Shown piece by piece: positions 20,408-29,228 of a stretch of DNA of 64,000 bases. The notes under the pieces are model-generated. The model was not told the DNA's origin and did not search any database. It worked only from the letters and a program-made list of their open reading frames with translations. A program made the translations under genes and the position numbers. The stretch comes from Blautia sp. MSJ-19 (GTDB lineage Bacteria > Bacillota > Clostridia > Lachnospirales > Lachnospiraceae), in NCBI RefSeq assembly GCF_018918125.1, contig NZ_JAHLQA010000017.1, forward strand, positions 1-64,000, written 5' to 3'. Each line of letters starts with the position of its first letter. Position 1 is the first letter of the stretch.

Positions 20408-22001
20408 AGTACTGGCAGCGGATGATGAGTACTGGAGCAGGGAAAATCTCCGGAGTCTGATCTCATGGGAGGACTATTCTATTGAATTTCTGGATCCGGC
20501 CTGTGATGGTGAAGAAGTACTGGAACGTATTGAAGAAGAAAAACCGGATATTATCCTGACGGACATCAATATGCCGTTTCTGAGTGGTCTGGAACTTCTG
20601 CAGAAGCTTCAGACAGAACATCCGGAGATCATTACGATTGCGGTGAGCGGATATGATGATTTTGACAAAGTAAAAGGTGTTTTTGTCTCAGGAGGACTGG
20701 ACTATATCCTCAAACCGGTAGGAAAAGAGGAACTTGTAAAGATCCTCACCAAAGCTCTTGGAATCCTGGAAGAAAGGGAGATGGCGCGAAAACACAAAGA
20801 AACAAACCAGATCCAGGAACACAAAATTTCCTCTTTTCTCGAGGACAGTGAATACTCTGCACTGTTGTCAGGAAAGCTGTACGGACAGTTCACAGCACAG
20901 CCGCACGTTTCTTCAACAAAAGAATTTTCCGGTGTGGCAGCCCTGCTGGTGAAATTTTATAATATTGCGGAGATTGCGGAGAAATTTGAATATGATAATC
21001 TGCAGATGTCGTTAAGTATCAAGACAAGGCTCAGAAATCTGACCGGCTGCAACGCCGGGGCTATTATTTTTAATAACTGCAATAAAATGAGTGAATTTCT
21101 TATCTTTACTTCCTATAGAACCAACTCGCTCAGAATCCTGGCAGAAAACATCCTTGAAGAATTTCCGCTGGCTGAGTATGGTCCTGTTTCGGTGATCCTT
21201 CATGAACAGACTGGATCTCTGGATGATATTGGAAGTATGTACAGAGATATGGTTGCCGTTCTGGTGACACGACCTTTTACGCACAGCCATTGTATTCTGG
21301 CATGTTCGCAGGAGGAAAGCAGTCAGTCCGTAGGAAAAACAGTGTCCCATCGAATTGAAGAAGAAGTATACCATCTTTTGAATACAGGGAAGAAAAGTGA
21401 GACAGCAAAACTGATTTTCCGGACCTGTGATTTTAAGCACTGCGACAATGGAGAATGGTCTTTCCTTGATGTCAAACAGTATGTACGGAGGATCACGGGG
21501 ATCCTTTACCGTTATGTACAGGAACAGCATCCGGAGCTCACCGCGCAGGCGGAAGAAGCGATGGATGACATTGATTATTATATGAAATGTCTGGATGCAC
21601 CTTCCGTTATGGCATCGATCAGGATCCTGCTGGACAGTCTGTGGGAAAACAATTCGGACAAAAACAGCGCGGATTCTGCCGGAAGCCAAGTGGAGCAGAT
21701 CCGTCAGTATATACTCACTTCTTACCATGAGAATATCACATTGACGGCACTTGCCGCGGCGTATCATATGGATGCGAGCTATCTTTCCAGGATGTTCAGC
21801 CAGACTTACGGAGAGACCATCATTGCCTGTCTTACCAGAGTCCGGATGGAACAGGCAATCCGTCTCATGGAGGATGAAGAGAAGAAACTGGAGACGATCT
21901 CTTTTCTCGTCGGCTATGATGATTACAACTATTTCAGCCGTGTTTTCCGCAAAAAAGTAGGAGTAAGTCCGAGAGAGTACCGCAATAATATGTATAAATA
22001 G
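20388..22001 (+). CDS. AraC-type response regulator, YesN family (second system)
   Basis: Partner of the preceding kinase. GTG at 20388 is the best start, 8 nt after AGGAGG at 20374-20379; an upstream in-frame GTG overlaps that site. The receiver domain has the DDE acidic cluster, phospho-acceptor Asp in IILTDINMP (about 55) and Lys in ILKPV. The C-terminal AraC domain is complete: first helix-turn-helix around LTALAAAYHMDASYLSRMFS, second around ISFLVGYDDYNYFSRVFRKK, ending in SPREYR. About 537 residues. Confidence 0.93.
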   Translation: MKKMKYKVLAADDEYWSRENLRSLISWEDYSIEFLDPACDGEEVLERIEEEKPDIILTDINMPFLSGLELLQKLQTEHPEIITIAVSGYDDFDKVKGVFVSGGLDYILKPVGKEELVKILTKALGILEEREMARKHKETNQIQEHKISSFLEDSEYSALLSGKLYGQFTAQPHVSSTKEFSGVAALLVKFYNIAEIAEKFEYDNLQMSLSIKTRLRNLTGCNAGAIIFNNCNKMSEFLIFTSYRTNSLRILAENILEEFPLAEYGPVSVILHEQTGSLDDIGSMYRDMVAVLVTRPFTHSHCILACSQEESSQSVGKTVSHRIEEEVYHLLNTGKKSETAKLIFRTCDFKHCDNGEWSFLDVKQYVRRITGILYRYVQEQHPELTAQAEEAMDDIDYYMKCLDAPSVMASIRILLDSLWENNSDKNSADSAGSQVEQIRQYILTSYHENITLTALAAAYHMDASYLSRMFSQTYGETIIACLTRVRMEQAIRLMEDEEKKLETISFLVGYDDYNYFSRVFRKKVGVSPREYRNNMYK

Positions 22002-22049
22002 GTCAAAAATGTGCAACAAAAAAATCCAAATATGTCCTAACTGAACAAA

Positions 22050-22111
22050 GCCAGAGTATGTTTTAATAAAATCACAACGAAGCCGGATACGGAACGAAAA
22101 CATACTCTGGC
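22050..22111 (+). promoter_or_regulatory. Perfect 15-bp inverted repeat before the CUT2 binding-protein gene
   Basis: GCCAGAGTATGTTTT (22050-22064) and AAAACATACTCTGGC (22097-22111) match exactly across a 32-nt spacer, ending 29 bp before the start codon. It could be an operator for the neighbouring response regulator, or an RNA stem in the leader. It is followed by CAAAAATTTT but not by a clean terminator tail. Confidence 0.55.
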
Positions 22112-22140
22112 TCAAAAATTTTAAGGAGGGTTTTTACAAG

Positions 22141-23283
22141 ATGAAAAAAAGAATGAAAAAGTTGGTTGCTATCGCAGCAACAGCAGCAATGGTGGCTTCT
22201 GTCCCGGTAAGTGCAGTGACAACTTACGCAGCAGGAGATGATATTACAATTGGTGTTTCTATCTGGAGTTCCACAGACGTACTTGGAAGCCAGTGCAAAA
22301 AGATCATTGACAAAGCGGCAGCAGCACTGGATGTAAACGTAATGTATGTAGACCAGGGACATGTATCAGAGCAGGTTACAGCTTCTGTTGAACAGCTCTG
22401 TGCAGCAGGATGCGACGGTATCGTGATCTGTAACTCCGCTGATTCAGAAATGACTTCTGCAATCCAGACATGCGAAGCAAACCAGGTTTATCTGACACAG
22501 TTCTTCCGTATCATTTCCGAAGAAAACAGCCCGGAAGTATACCAGACAGCATGCAATTCCCCATACTATCTTGGTGCAGTACACGAAGATGAGGTTACAA
22601 ACGGATATACACTTGTAAATCTGCTTCTTGAAAACGGCGACAGAAACATCGGCCTGGAAGCATGGACCGTTGGTGATGCTACATTCCAGCAGAGATGGAC
22701 AGGATACAAGAAAGCAGTTGATGAATGGAACGAAGCAAACCCGGATGATCAGGCAACTATGACAGAGCCTGTATATGCAAATACTTCTTCTGAAGAAGGT
22801 GCAGCAGCAGCTCTTTCCCTGTATAACTCCAATCCTGATATGGACGCCCTGATCGTTGCAGGCGGCGGCGGTGACCCGCTGGTTGGTTCTATCGGTGCTC
22901 TGGCAAACGAAGGACTTACAGGCAAGATCGATGTTGTTTCCACAGACTTCCTCGATGACCTGAAAGAACAGCTTGAATCAGGCGGAATGTTTGCAGAGTC
23001 CGGCGGACATTTCTGTGACCCGTTATTCGCATTCCTTATGACTTACAACGCAGTAAAAGGCAACTATACAAAGGACGAAGGTTCCTTCGGATATGAGATT
23101 GAATTCCCATACCTGTATGTATCTTCTCCGGACGACTATGAAAACTATCAGAAATACTTCGTTGACGATGATCCGTACACAGATGAAGAAATCGTTGAGA
23201 TGGCCGGATACAGTTTCGATGATCTGAACAAAGCAGCAACATCACTTTCCATCGACGACGTTATTTCCCGTCACAGCAACTAA
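22141..23283 (+). CDS. Sugar-binding protein of a CUT2 ABC transporter (first CUT2 system)
   Basis: Periplasmic-binding-protein type 1 fold (RbsB/XylF-like), 380 residues, expected to bind a monosaccharide outside the membrane. The signal peptide (residues 1-31, ending VTTYAA) has no Cys lipobox, which is unusual for a Gram-positive binding protein. Family features are DDITIGVSIWSS at the mature N-terminus, GCDGIVICNSADSEM, and DVVSTDF in the C-lobe. The start follows AAGGAGG. Two stable hairpins separate it from the permease gene. Confidence 0.88.
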   Translation: MKKRMKKLVAIAATAAMVASVPVSAVTTYAAGDDITIGVSIWSSTDVLGSQCKKIIDKAAAALDVNVMYVDQGHVSEQVTASVEQLCAAGCDGIVICNSADSEMTSAIQTCEANQVYLTQFFRIISEENSPEVYQTACNSPYYLGAVHEDEVTNGYTLVNLLLENGDRNIGLEAWTVGDATFQQRWTGYKKAVDEWNEANPDDQATMTEPVYANTSSEEGAAAALSLYNSNPDMDALIVAGGGGDPLVGSIGALANEGLTGKIDVVSTDFLDDLKEQLESGGMFAESGGHFCDPLFAFLMTYNAVKGNYTKDEGSFGYEIEFPYLYVSSPDDYENYQKYFVDDDPYTDEEIVEMAGYSFDDLNKAATSLSIDDVISRHSN

Positions 23284-23303
23284 ATGACACGACTCCCAAA
23301 ATC

Positions 23304-23412
23304 TGCTGCCTTCTTTTCGGAAGGCAGCAATTTAAAAAGAAGCAGTAATATGCGCCCGCCAAAAGCAAAAGACCAACCGGAAGGAGTGTTGGCCTCCTGC
23401 TTCTGGCGGGCG
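23304..23412 (+). promoter_or_regulatory. Two strong hairpins between binding protein and permease
   Basis: TGCTGCCTTC (23304-23313) pairs with GAAGGCAGCA (23320-23329), then AATTTAAAAAG. CGCCCGCCA (23353-23361) pairs with TGGCGGGCG (23404-23412). There is no strong U tract after either, so partial termination or mRNA stabilisation is likely rather than full stop. Confidence 0.6.
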
Positions 23413-23435
23413 AAGAAATGAATAGGAGAATGGTT

Positions 23436-24374
23436 ATGAAAAAACTCAAACAAAACCAGTATTATGGAATTGGTATTCTGGTACTTATGCTTGTAGTTTT
23501 CTGGGCAGTGTTCAAGGTACTTGCACCGACTACCTTCGGATCCCCGGACAAACTGGCAACCTATATGAAATCAGCTCTGATCTATGCAGTAGGCGGCTGC
23601 GGTCTTTATTTTATCTGTGTTATGGGACCTTTTGATATGAGTGTTGGTGCAAATATCGTACTTTCCTCTATTATTGCCTGCAATGCAAGTGTGAAATTCG
23701 GCTATGCCGGTCTTGTCATCGCACCTCTGATCTGCGGTACGATCATCGGCCTGATCAACGGAATCGTCTATATCAAATTACATATTTCTTCCCTGATCGT
23801 TACCTGTGCACTTTCACTGATCTATGAAGCACTGAGTGTTTATGCGACGAACGGAAAGAACGTAATTCTCGCAACAGAATACAGAGCTTTTGGTGATTAT
23901 CCGGTAAACCTGATCCTGGCGCTGATCGCATACTGTCTCTGTGCATTTATCCTGAAATATACCAAGATCGGTACTTATACCTATGCGATCGGAAGCAATG
24001 AAGTTGTTGCAAAGAACATGGGTGTAAATGTTTCGAAATATAAGATCGTGGCATTTACACTTGCCGGATTTTTCTTCGGACTTCAGGCAATCCTGACGAT
24101 CAGTTTTGGTACTTCCATGACATCTGCTTCCAACCTTTCTTCTATGAGCCGTAACTTTACTCCTCTGATGGGAACTTTCTTCGGACTGGCATTTAAGAAA
24201 TATGGTCATCCGGTAGTGGCAATCGTAATTGGTGAGATGATCATTCAGCTTATGTTCAATGGATTTGTTGCACTTGGTGCTCCGACTACGATCCAGAATG
24301 TGGTTACCGGAGCTGCCCTGCTTCTGATCGTTGCACTGACGACCAAGCCGGTCAAAGGTCTTGTAGTGAAATAG
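23436..24374 (+). CDS. CUT2 ABC transporter permease (RbsC-like)
   Basis: About 312 residues with eight or more hydrophobic helices. I chose ATG at 23436 after AGGAG rather than ATG at 23418, whose codons contain that ribosome-binding site. The PFDMSVGANIVLSSI segment (about residue 65) is the family motif near the membrane core. Ten bp separate it from the ATPase gene. Confidence 0.9.
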   Translation: MKKLKQNQYYGIGILVLMLVVFWAVFKVLAPTTFGSPDKLATYMKSALIYAVGGCGLYFICVMGPFDMSVGANIVLSSIIACNASVKFGYAGLVIAPLICGTIIGLINGIVYIKLHISSLIVTCALSLIYEALSVYATNGKNVILATEYRAFGDYPVNLILALIAYCLCAFILKYTKIGTYTYAIGSNEVVAKNMGVNVSKYKIVAFTLAGFFFGLQAILTISFGTSMTSASNLSSMSRNFTPLMGTFFGLAFKKYGHPVVAIVIGEMIIQLMFNGFVALGAPTTIQNVVTGAALLLIVALTTKPVKGLVVK

Positions 24375-24384
24375 GAGGACGATT

Positions 24385-25881
24385 ATGGGTGAGATATTAT
24401 TAAGAGCAGAAAATATTGATAAACATTTTGGCATCACACATGCCCTGGACAACGTTTCCTTTACCTTCGAAAAAGGCGAGATCCATGCGCTGATCGGTGA
24501 AAATGGTTCCGGTAAATCCACACTTACTTCCTGTCTGACAGGTATCTATCAGAAGGATTCCGGTAAATTTATCCTGGAAGGCAAGGAGATCACAGCTACA
24601 AACCAGGTAGAGGCAAATCATCAGGGAGTTGCGATCATCGTACAGGAGATTGGAACACTTTCCGGTCTGACCGTAGCAGAAAATATTTTTCTTGGAAATG
24701 AAGATAAATTTACAAAACACGGCATCAAAAACACTGCGGCCATGAACAAACAGGCACAGGAATATCTGGACAGCTATGGTTTTAACTACATTGATGCAAC
24801 CAAAGTTATTGACGATTATAACTTTGAGGACAGAAAGCTGGTTGAGATCGTAAAGGCAACTTATTTCAACCCGAAGGTTCTGGTAGTTGATGAGACAACG
24901 ACAGCACTTGGACAGAAAGGCCGTGAGGAACTGTTCAAAGTAATGCACAGAGTGCGTGATACAGGAAACTGCGTGATCTTTATTTCGCATGACCTGGAAG
25001 AAGTCATCGAACAGTCTGATAACATCAGCGTTCTCCGTGATGGTGTAAAGATCGGGTCTATCGGCAAACAGGAAGCGACACCGGACAGACTGAAAGCCCT
25101 TATGGTTGGACGTGAGATCGGTGATAACTATTATCGTACAGATTATGGTGAAGAAATTTCAAAAGAAGTTGTTCTTTCCGCAAAGAATGTTACTGTCAAA
25201 GGTCAGATCGAAGATCTGAACCTGGAACTTCACAAGGGAGAGATCCTTGGAATCGGCGGACTTTCTGAATGCGGTATGCATGAAGTAGGAAAAGCACTTT
25301 TTGGTGCATCCTATTTCCGTCAGGGAACGGTAACTTTAGGAGACGGTACTCCGATCAATTCTATTCCGGATGCGATCAAGCACAGCATTGCCTATGCATC
25401 CAAGGACAGAGATAATGAATCCCTTGTCATCAATGATACGATCGGAAACAACATCTGTCTGCCGTCCCTGGAAGACCTCAAGACAAACGGATTTCTCCGC
25501 GGCAAGGCAATGAAAGAATTTGCCAACAAATATGCAAAACAGATGAGTACCAAAATGACAGGAGTTGACCAGTTTGTTTCCGCACTTTCCGGTGGTAATA
25601 AACAGAAGGTTGTTCTTGCGCGCTGGGTCGGCAAGGATTCAGATCTGATCATCCTTGATTCCCCTACCCGTGGTATTGATGTCAAGGTAAAAGCAGATAT
25701 CTATGCCATGATGAACGATATGAGAAAAAATGGAAAATCCATCATTATGATCTCAGAGGAGATCATGGAGCTTCTTGGTATGGCTGACCGTATCCTTATC
25801 ATGAAAGACGGTAAGATCAATGGTGAATTTTTCCGCTCTCCGGATCTGAAAGATACAGATCTGATTGACAATATGATTTAA
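24385..25881 (+). CDS. CUT2 ABC transporter ATP-binding protein (RbsA/MglA-like, two nucleotide-binding domains)
   Basis: 498 residues with two fused ATPase domains. Domain 1 has Walker A GENGSGKST (about 38-46), but its signature region reads FEDRKLVEIVKA instead of the usual LS..Q motif, and its Walker B reads VVDETTTAL instead of DEPTAAL. Domain 2 has a degenerate Walker A (GLSECGMHEVGKAL), as is normal for RbsA proteins, and intact LSGGNKQKVVLARW and ILDSPTRGID. The domain 1 changes make this an outlying member. It sits between the two permease genes. Confidence 0.9.
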   Translation: MGEILLRAENIDKHFGITHALDNVSFTFEKGEIHALIGENGSGKSTLTSCLTGIYQKDSGKFILEGKEITATNQVEANHQGVAIIVQEIGTLSGLTVAENIFLGNEDKFTKHGIKNTAAMNKQAQEYLDSYGFNYIDATKVIDDYNFEDRKLVEIVKATYFNPKVLVVDETTTALGQKGREELFKVMHRVRDTGNCVIFISHDLEEVIEQSDNISVLRDGVKIGSIGKQEATPDRLKALMVGREIGDNYYRTDYGEEISKEVVLSAKNVTVKGQIEDLNLELHKGEILGIGGLSECGMHEVGKALFGASYFRQGTVTLGDGTPINSIPDAIKHSIAYASKDRDNESLVINDTIGNNICLPSLEDLKTNGFLRGKAMKEFANKYAKQMSTKMTGVDQFVSALSGGNKQKVVLARWVGKDSDLIILDSPTRGIDVKVKADIYAMMNDMRKNGKSIIMISEEIMELLGMADRILIMKDGKINGEFFRSPDLKDTDLIDNMI

Positions 25882-25893
25882 GGGGGTAAAAAA

Positions 25894-26853
25894 ATGGATA
25901 CAACAAAAAAATCATCTGAACAAGTACCATTTCTGGAACGTCCCATTGTGCGTACGATCCTTCCTATCGCGGGATTTGTTATTATCTGTGTATTATTTGC
26001 AGTTCTGACTGACGGAAGACTGTTTCAGCCGAAAAACCTTTCACTGCTTCTCAGCCAGTCCTATATGCTTCTGATCTCATCAATCGGTGTATTTATGGTC
26101 ATGACCATGGGCGGTCTTGATTTTTCACAGGGCTCCATGCTTGGCGTGGCTTCCATCGTAGTATGCTGGCTGTCCCATTACAACATGGTCCTGGCAGCAC
26201 TTGGCGGAATTGTAACCGGCGGTCTGATCGGACTGATCAATGGATACTTCAATGTAAAAAGAAAGATCACAAGTTTTATCGTTACGATCTGTACCATGTA
26301 TCTGTTCCGTGGAGTCTGCGCTTATGCAACAACAAATTCTCCGGTTTATGCAGTAAGTGATATTTCCAAATACAATACACTGCCATTTATGCTGACTTTC
26401 ACAGTTATCATCTTTATAGTCGCATATCTTATCTTTACATACACTGGTCTTGGATACAGACTCAAAGCGATCGGTGCAGGAGAGACTGCAGCGAGATATG
26501 CAGGTATCCGCGTAGAACGAACCAAGATCCTTATCTTTATGGCAGCAGGATGTATCACAGGTCTGGCAGCTTTTGTAAATGCGATCAAGGTTGGATCTGT
26601 AACCTCCACAGCAGGAAATCAGCTTGAGACACAGATCATGATCGCTCTGGTACTTGGTGGAATGCCTGTCAATGGTGGTGCAAAAGTAAAATTTTACAAT
26701 ATCGTACTTGGTGTTATGACTTACAAAGTTCTTTCCAGTGGTCTGGTCATGCTGATGATGCCGACACAGCTTCAGCAGCTGATCCTTGGTGTGATTTTCC
26801 TGATTGAAGTTGCACTGTTCAGTGACAGAAAGACTGGTATGATCGTTAAATAA
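25894..26853 (+). CDS. CUT2 ABC transporter permease (second subunit)
   Basis: 319 residues, hydrophobic throughout, RbsC-like, with MTMGGLDFSQGSMLGVASI as the core family motif. CUT2 systems with two different permease genes usually form heterodimers. Ribosome-binding site GGGGG is 8 nt upstream. It closes the operon. Confidence 0.9.
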   Translation: MDTTKKSSEQVPFLERPIVRTILPIAGFVIICVLFAVLTDGRLFQPKNLSLLLSQSYMLLISSIGVFMVMTMGGLDFSQGSMLGVASIVVCWLSHYNMVLAALGGIVTGGLIGLINGYFNVKRKITSFIVTICTMYLFRGVCAYATTNSPVYAVSDISKYNTLPFMLTFTVIIFIVAYLIFTYTGLGYRLKAIGAGETAARYAGIRVERTKILIFMAAGCITGLAAFVNAIKVGSVTSTAGNQLETQIMIALVLGGMPVNGGAKVKFYNIVLGVMTYKVLSSGLVMLMMPTQLQQLILGVIFLIEVALFSDRKTGMIVK

Positions 26854-26950
26854 GCCGTTTTATGAAAATTTAATACTTCAATATCTTTGCCTGACTGTAC
26901 ATGTGTGGTAAAATAGTCACAATATCTACCGATGTATATGGAGAAATGCT

Positions 26951-27385
26951 ATGGACAAAAATGAATTTCTTGATATTTTACGTAGTCAGCTTTCCGGACA
27001 GATGCCGGAGAGTCAGATCAATACACATATCCAGTATTATCGCAATTATATTGAAGAGAGGATGCAGTCAGGCAACAGTGAATCTGAGATAATGAACGAG
27101 CTGGGAGATCCAAGACTGATCGCGAGGACACTTCTGGACACAGAGGTGGGTGAGAATACCCCCTATCTGGATGCTGATTCTGCCTATGAGCAGACTTCTG
27201 ACAGCAGGCACGTCCGAACGAAATCATTTAAACTGGATTTTTCTACCTGGTATGGCAAAGTACTTGCGATCCTGATCGCAGTAATTGTACTGGCGATCCT
27301 GTGTGTATTACTTGGAATTCTGATTCCGATCATGGTAGTTGCAGGGATTATTATTTATCTGGTGCGTTTTCGTCCCAGACGGTGA
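26951..27385 (+). CDS. Small membrane protein with HAAS-type (DUF1700) domain
   Basis: 144 residues. The N-terminal 60 residues (MDKNEFLDILRSQL, then YYRNYIEERMQSGNSESEIM and LGDPRLIARTLL) are the HAAS/DUF1700 helical signalling domain. Two closely spaced membrane helices follow (about 103-138) and a short basic tail. Such genes often follow a PadR regulator that they are thought to modulate, but none is adjacent here. A terminator lies directly downstream. Confidence 0.8.
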   Translation: MDKNEFLDILRSQLSGQMPESQINTHIQYYRNYIEERMQSGNSESEIMNELGDPRLIARTLLDTEVGENTPYLDADSAYEQTSDSRHVRTKSFKLDFSTWYGKVLAILIAVIVLAILCVLLGILIPIMVVAGIIIYLVRFRPRR

Positions 27386-27396
27386 GGAAGAATTAC

Positions 27397-27445
27397 AGCA
27401 GCAAGACGGAGAAAGTTAAAGTTTCCGTTTTGCTGCTTATTTTTG
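27397..27445 (+). terminator. Terminator after the HAAS-domain gene
   Basis: AGCAGCAAGACGGA (27397-27410) pairs with TCCGTTTTGCTGCT (27424-27437) apart from one G-U-type position, followed by TATTTTTG. Confidence 0.8.
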
Positions 27446-27500
27446 CGTTGCATATCGAAGAGGCGCCAGTGGCGCGTCTGATGATTTGCAAAAATCCAAC

Positions 27501-27529
27501 TTGTCTGAAAATAGCACAACTGGTATAGT
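27501..27529 (+). promoter_or_regulatory. Promoter of the third two-component system
   Basis: TTGTCT (27501-27506), 17-bp spacer, TATAGT (27524-27529); about 50 bp before the response regulator start. Confidence 0.6.
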
Positions 27530-27578
27530 ATATAAAGATTTACTTGATAATACGAGACATAAAGAATGGGGTGGAGAG

Positions 27579-29228
27579 ATGTTAAAGATTTTTCTGGCAG
27601 AAGATGAGGTGATCGTTCGGGAAACGATCAAAAGGATGATTCCGTGGGAGGATCTGGGGTTTGAACTGGTTGGTGAGGCGGCAGATGGCGAGATGGCACT
27701 GCCACTGCTGATCCGTCAGAAGCCGGATCTTCTGATCACGGATATCAAGATGCCGTTTATGGATGGGCTGACATTGGCGAAACTGGCCAAAAAAGAGATC
27801 CCGGAATTAAAAGTCGTTATTTTAAGTGGTTATGATGACTTTAATTATGCAAAGCAGGCAATCAGTATTGGAGTGGAAGATTATCTTTTGAAACCAATTA
27901 CCAGGAATGCTCTGATCGAACGACTTACCGAGATCCGCAGTCGCTATGAACATGAAAAAACGCAGAAAGAGTATTTTGAGAAGTTTCAGAGAGAGATGCA
28001 GGCTTATGAGAAAAACAGCAGTCGTGATTTCTTTGAAGCACTGGTCCGTGGTTCCATGGATATGATGGAGGTTTACAAAAGAGCAGAAAAGCTTGGTCTG
28101 GATATTGTGGCAGAAGCTTATAATGTTCTGATCTTTACCATGAACTGTGAGGAAGATTTTTCCGGACAGCGAGATGAGTATTCTTCATGGGAGGCAGAAT
28201 CGCTGGAACTTCTGGAAAACTTTTTTTCAGGCCATTCATCTGCCATGTTGTTTCGAAGCAATATTTTTGCTTATGGAGTATTGCTTAAAGGACAGAAAGA
28301 AAACATTGAAGAAAATACAAGGACATGTGTGGACGAGATCAGTAAGATTCTGAACAGGCAGGAAGGAAGACGGGAATGGTTTCTGGCAGTCGGTCAGCCT
28401 GTGGAGCGGTTAAGTCAGATACAAAAGAGTTATCATACTGCATCAAGAGCTTTTTCACAGAGATATCTGTATGATGAAAATATTCTTTACTATGATGAGA
28501 TGGAAGCTATGGAGCAGCACAGCGGGCAGGCGGAGACAGAAGATAATGCGTATCTGCAGAAAGTGGATGTGAATGCCCTGAATCCGGCAGTCCTTCAGAA
28601 ATTCCTGAGTAATGGTCTGCAGGAAGAGACGGAGAACTTTGTAAAAGATTATTTTTATGCGATCGGGCAGGAACCGATGGAGTCTCTTGTATTTCGAAAT
28701 TATGTCATTCTGAATGTGCGTTTTTCTGTTGTTTCATTTCTTAAGGGACTGGGATGCGATACAAATGAGATGGAACCGGCAGATACAGAAGATGTGCTTG
28801 CAGAGAGCGGAAAGAATATGGAAAGTGCGATTGCTTATGCCAAAAAAATGATTTCAGGGGCAATAGAGATCCGTGATCAGAATTCCGGAAACAAAAACCG
28901 CAGCATTTTGAAAACCGCAGTGGATTTTATTGACAGCCATTATATGGATGAGGAGATTTCCTTAAATACAGTTGCCAATGTTGCAAATGTCAGTTCCAAT
29001 CATTTCAGTGCTCTGTTCAGCCAGAACATGGGACAGACATTTATTGAATATCTGACTGCTTTACGTATGAATAAGGCAAAAGAACTTCTGCGTTGTACAG
29101 GTATGCGTTCCAGTGAGATCGCAGGAGAGATCGGATATAAAGATGCACATTATTTCAGTTATCTTTTTAAGAAAACGCAGGGTATGACTCCGAGTGATTA
29201 CCGTAAGGCACGGGGGGAAAAAGCATGA
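27579..29228 (+). CDS. AraC-type response regulator, YesN family (third system)
   Basis: About 549 residues from ATG at 27579, which follows GGTGGAGAG; an in-frame ATG 93 nt upstream lies inside the promoter. The receiver domain has AEDE, phospho-acceptor Asp in LLITDIKMP (about 55) and Lys in LLKPI. The C-terminal AraC domain is intact (VANVANVSSNHFSALFSQN and IAGEIGYKDAHYFSYLFKK, ending TPSDYRKARG). Here the regulator precedes the kinase, the reverse of the other two pairs, and overlaps it by four bases. Confidence 0.93.
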   Translation: MLKIFLAEDEVIVRETIKRMIPWEDLGFELVGEAADGEMALPLLIRQKPDLLITDIKMPFMDGLTLAKLAKKEIPELKVVILSGYDDFNYAKQAISIGVEDYLLKPITRNALIERLTEIRSRYEHEKTQKEYFEKFQREMQAYEKNSSRDFFEALVRGSMDMMEVYKRAEKLGLDIVAEAYNVLIFTMNCEEDFSGQRDEYSSWEAESLELLENFFSGHSSAMLFRSNIFAYGVLLKGQKENIEENTRTCVDEISKILNRQEGRREWFLAVGQPVERLSQIQKSYHTASRAFSQRYLYDENILYYDEMEAMEQHSGQAETEDNAYLQKVDVNALNPAVLQKFLSNGLQEETENFVKDYFYAIGQEPMESLVFRNYVILNVRFSVVSFLKGLGCDTNEMEPADTEDVLAESGKNMESAIAYAKKMISGAIEIRDQNSGNKNRSILKTAVDFIDSHYMDEEISLNTVANVANVSSNHFSALFSQNMGQTFIEYLTALRMNKAKELLRCTGMRSSEIAGEIGYKDAHYFSYLFKKTQGMTPSDYRKARGEKA

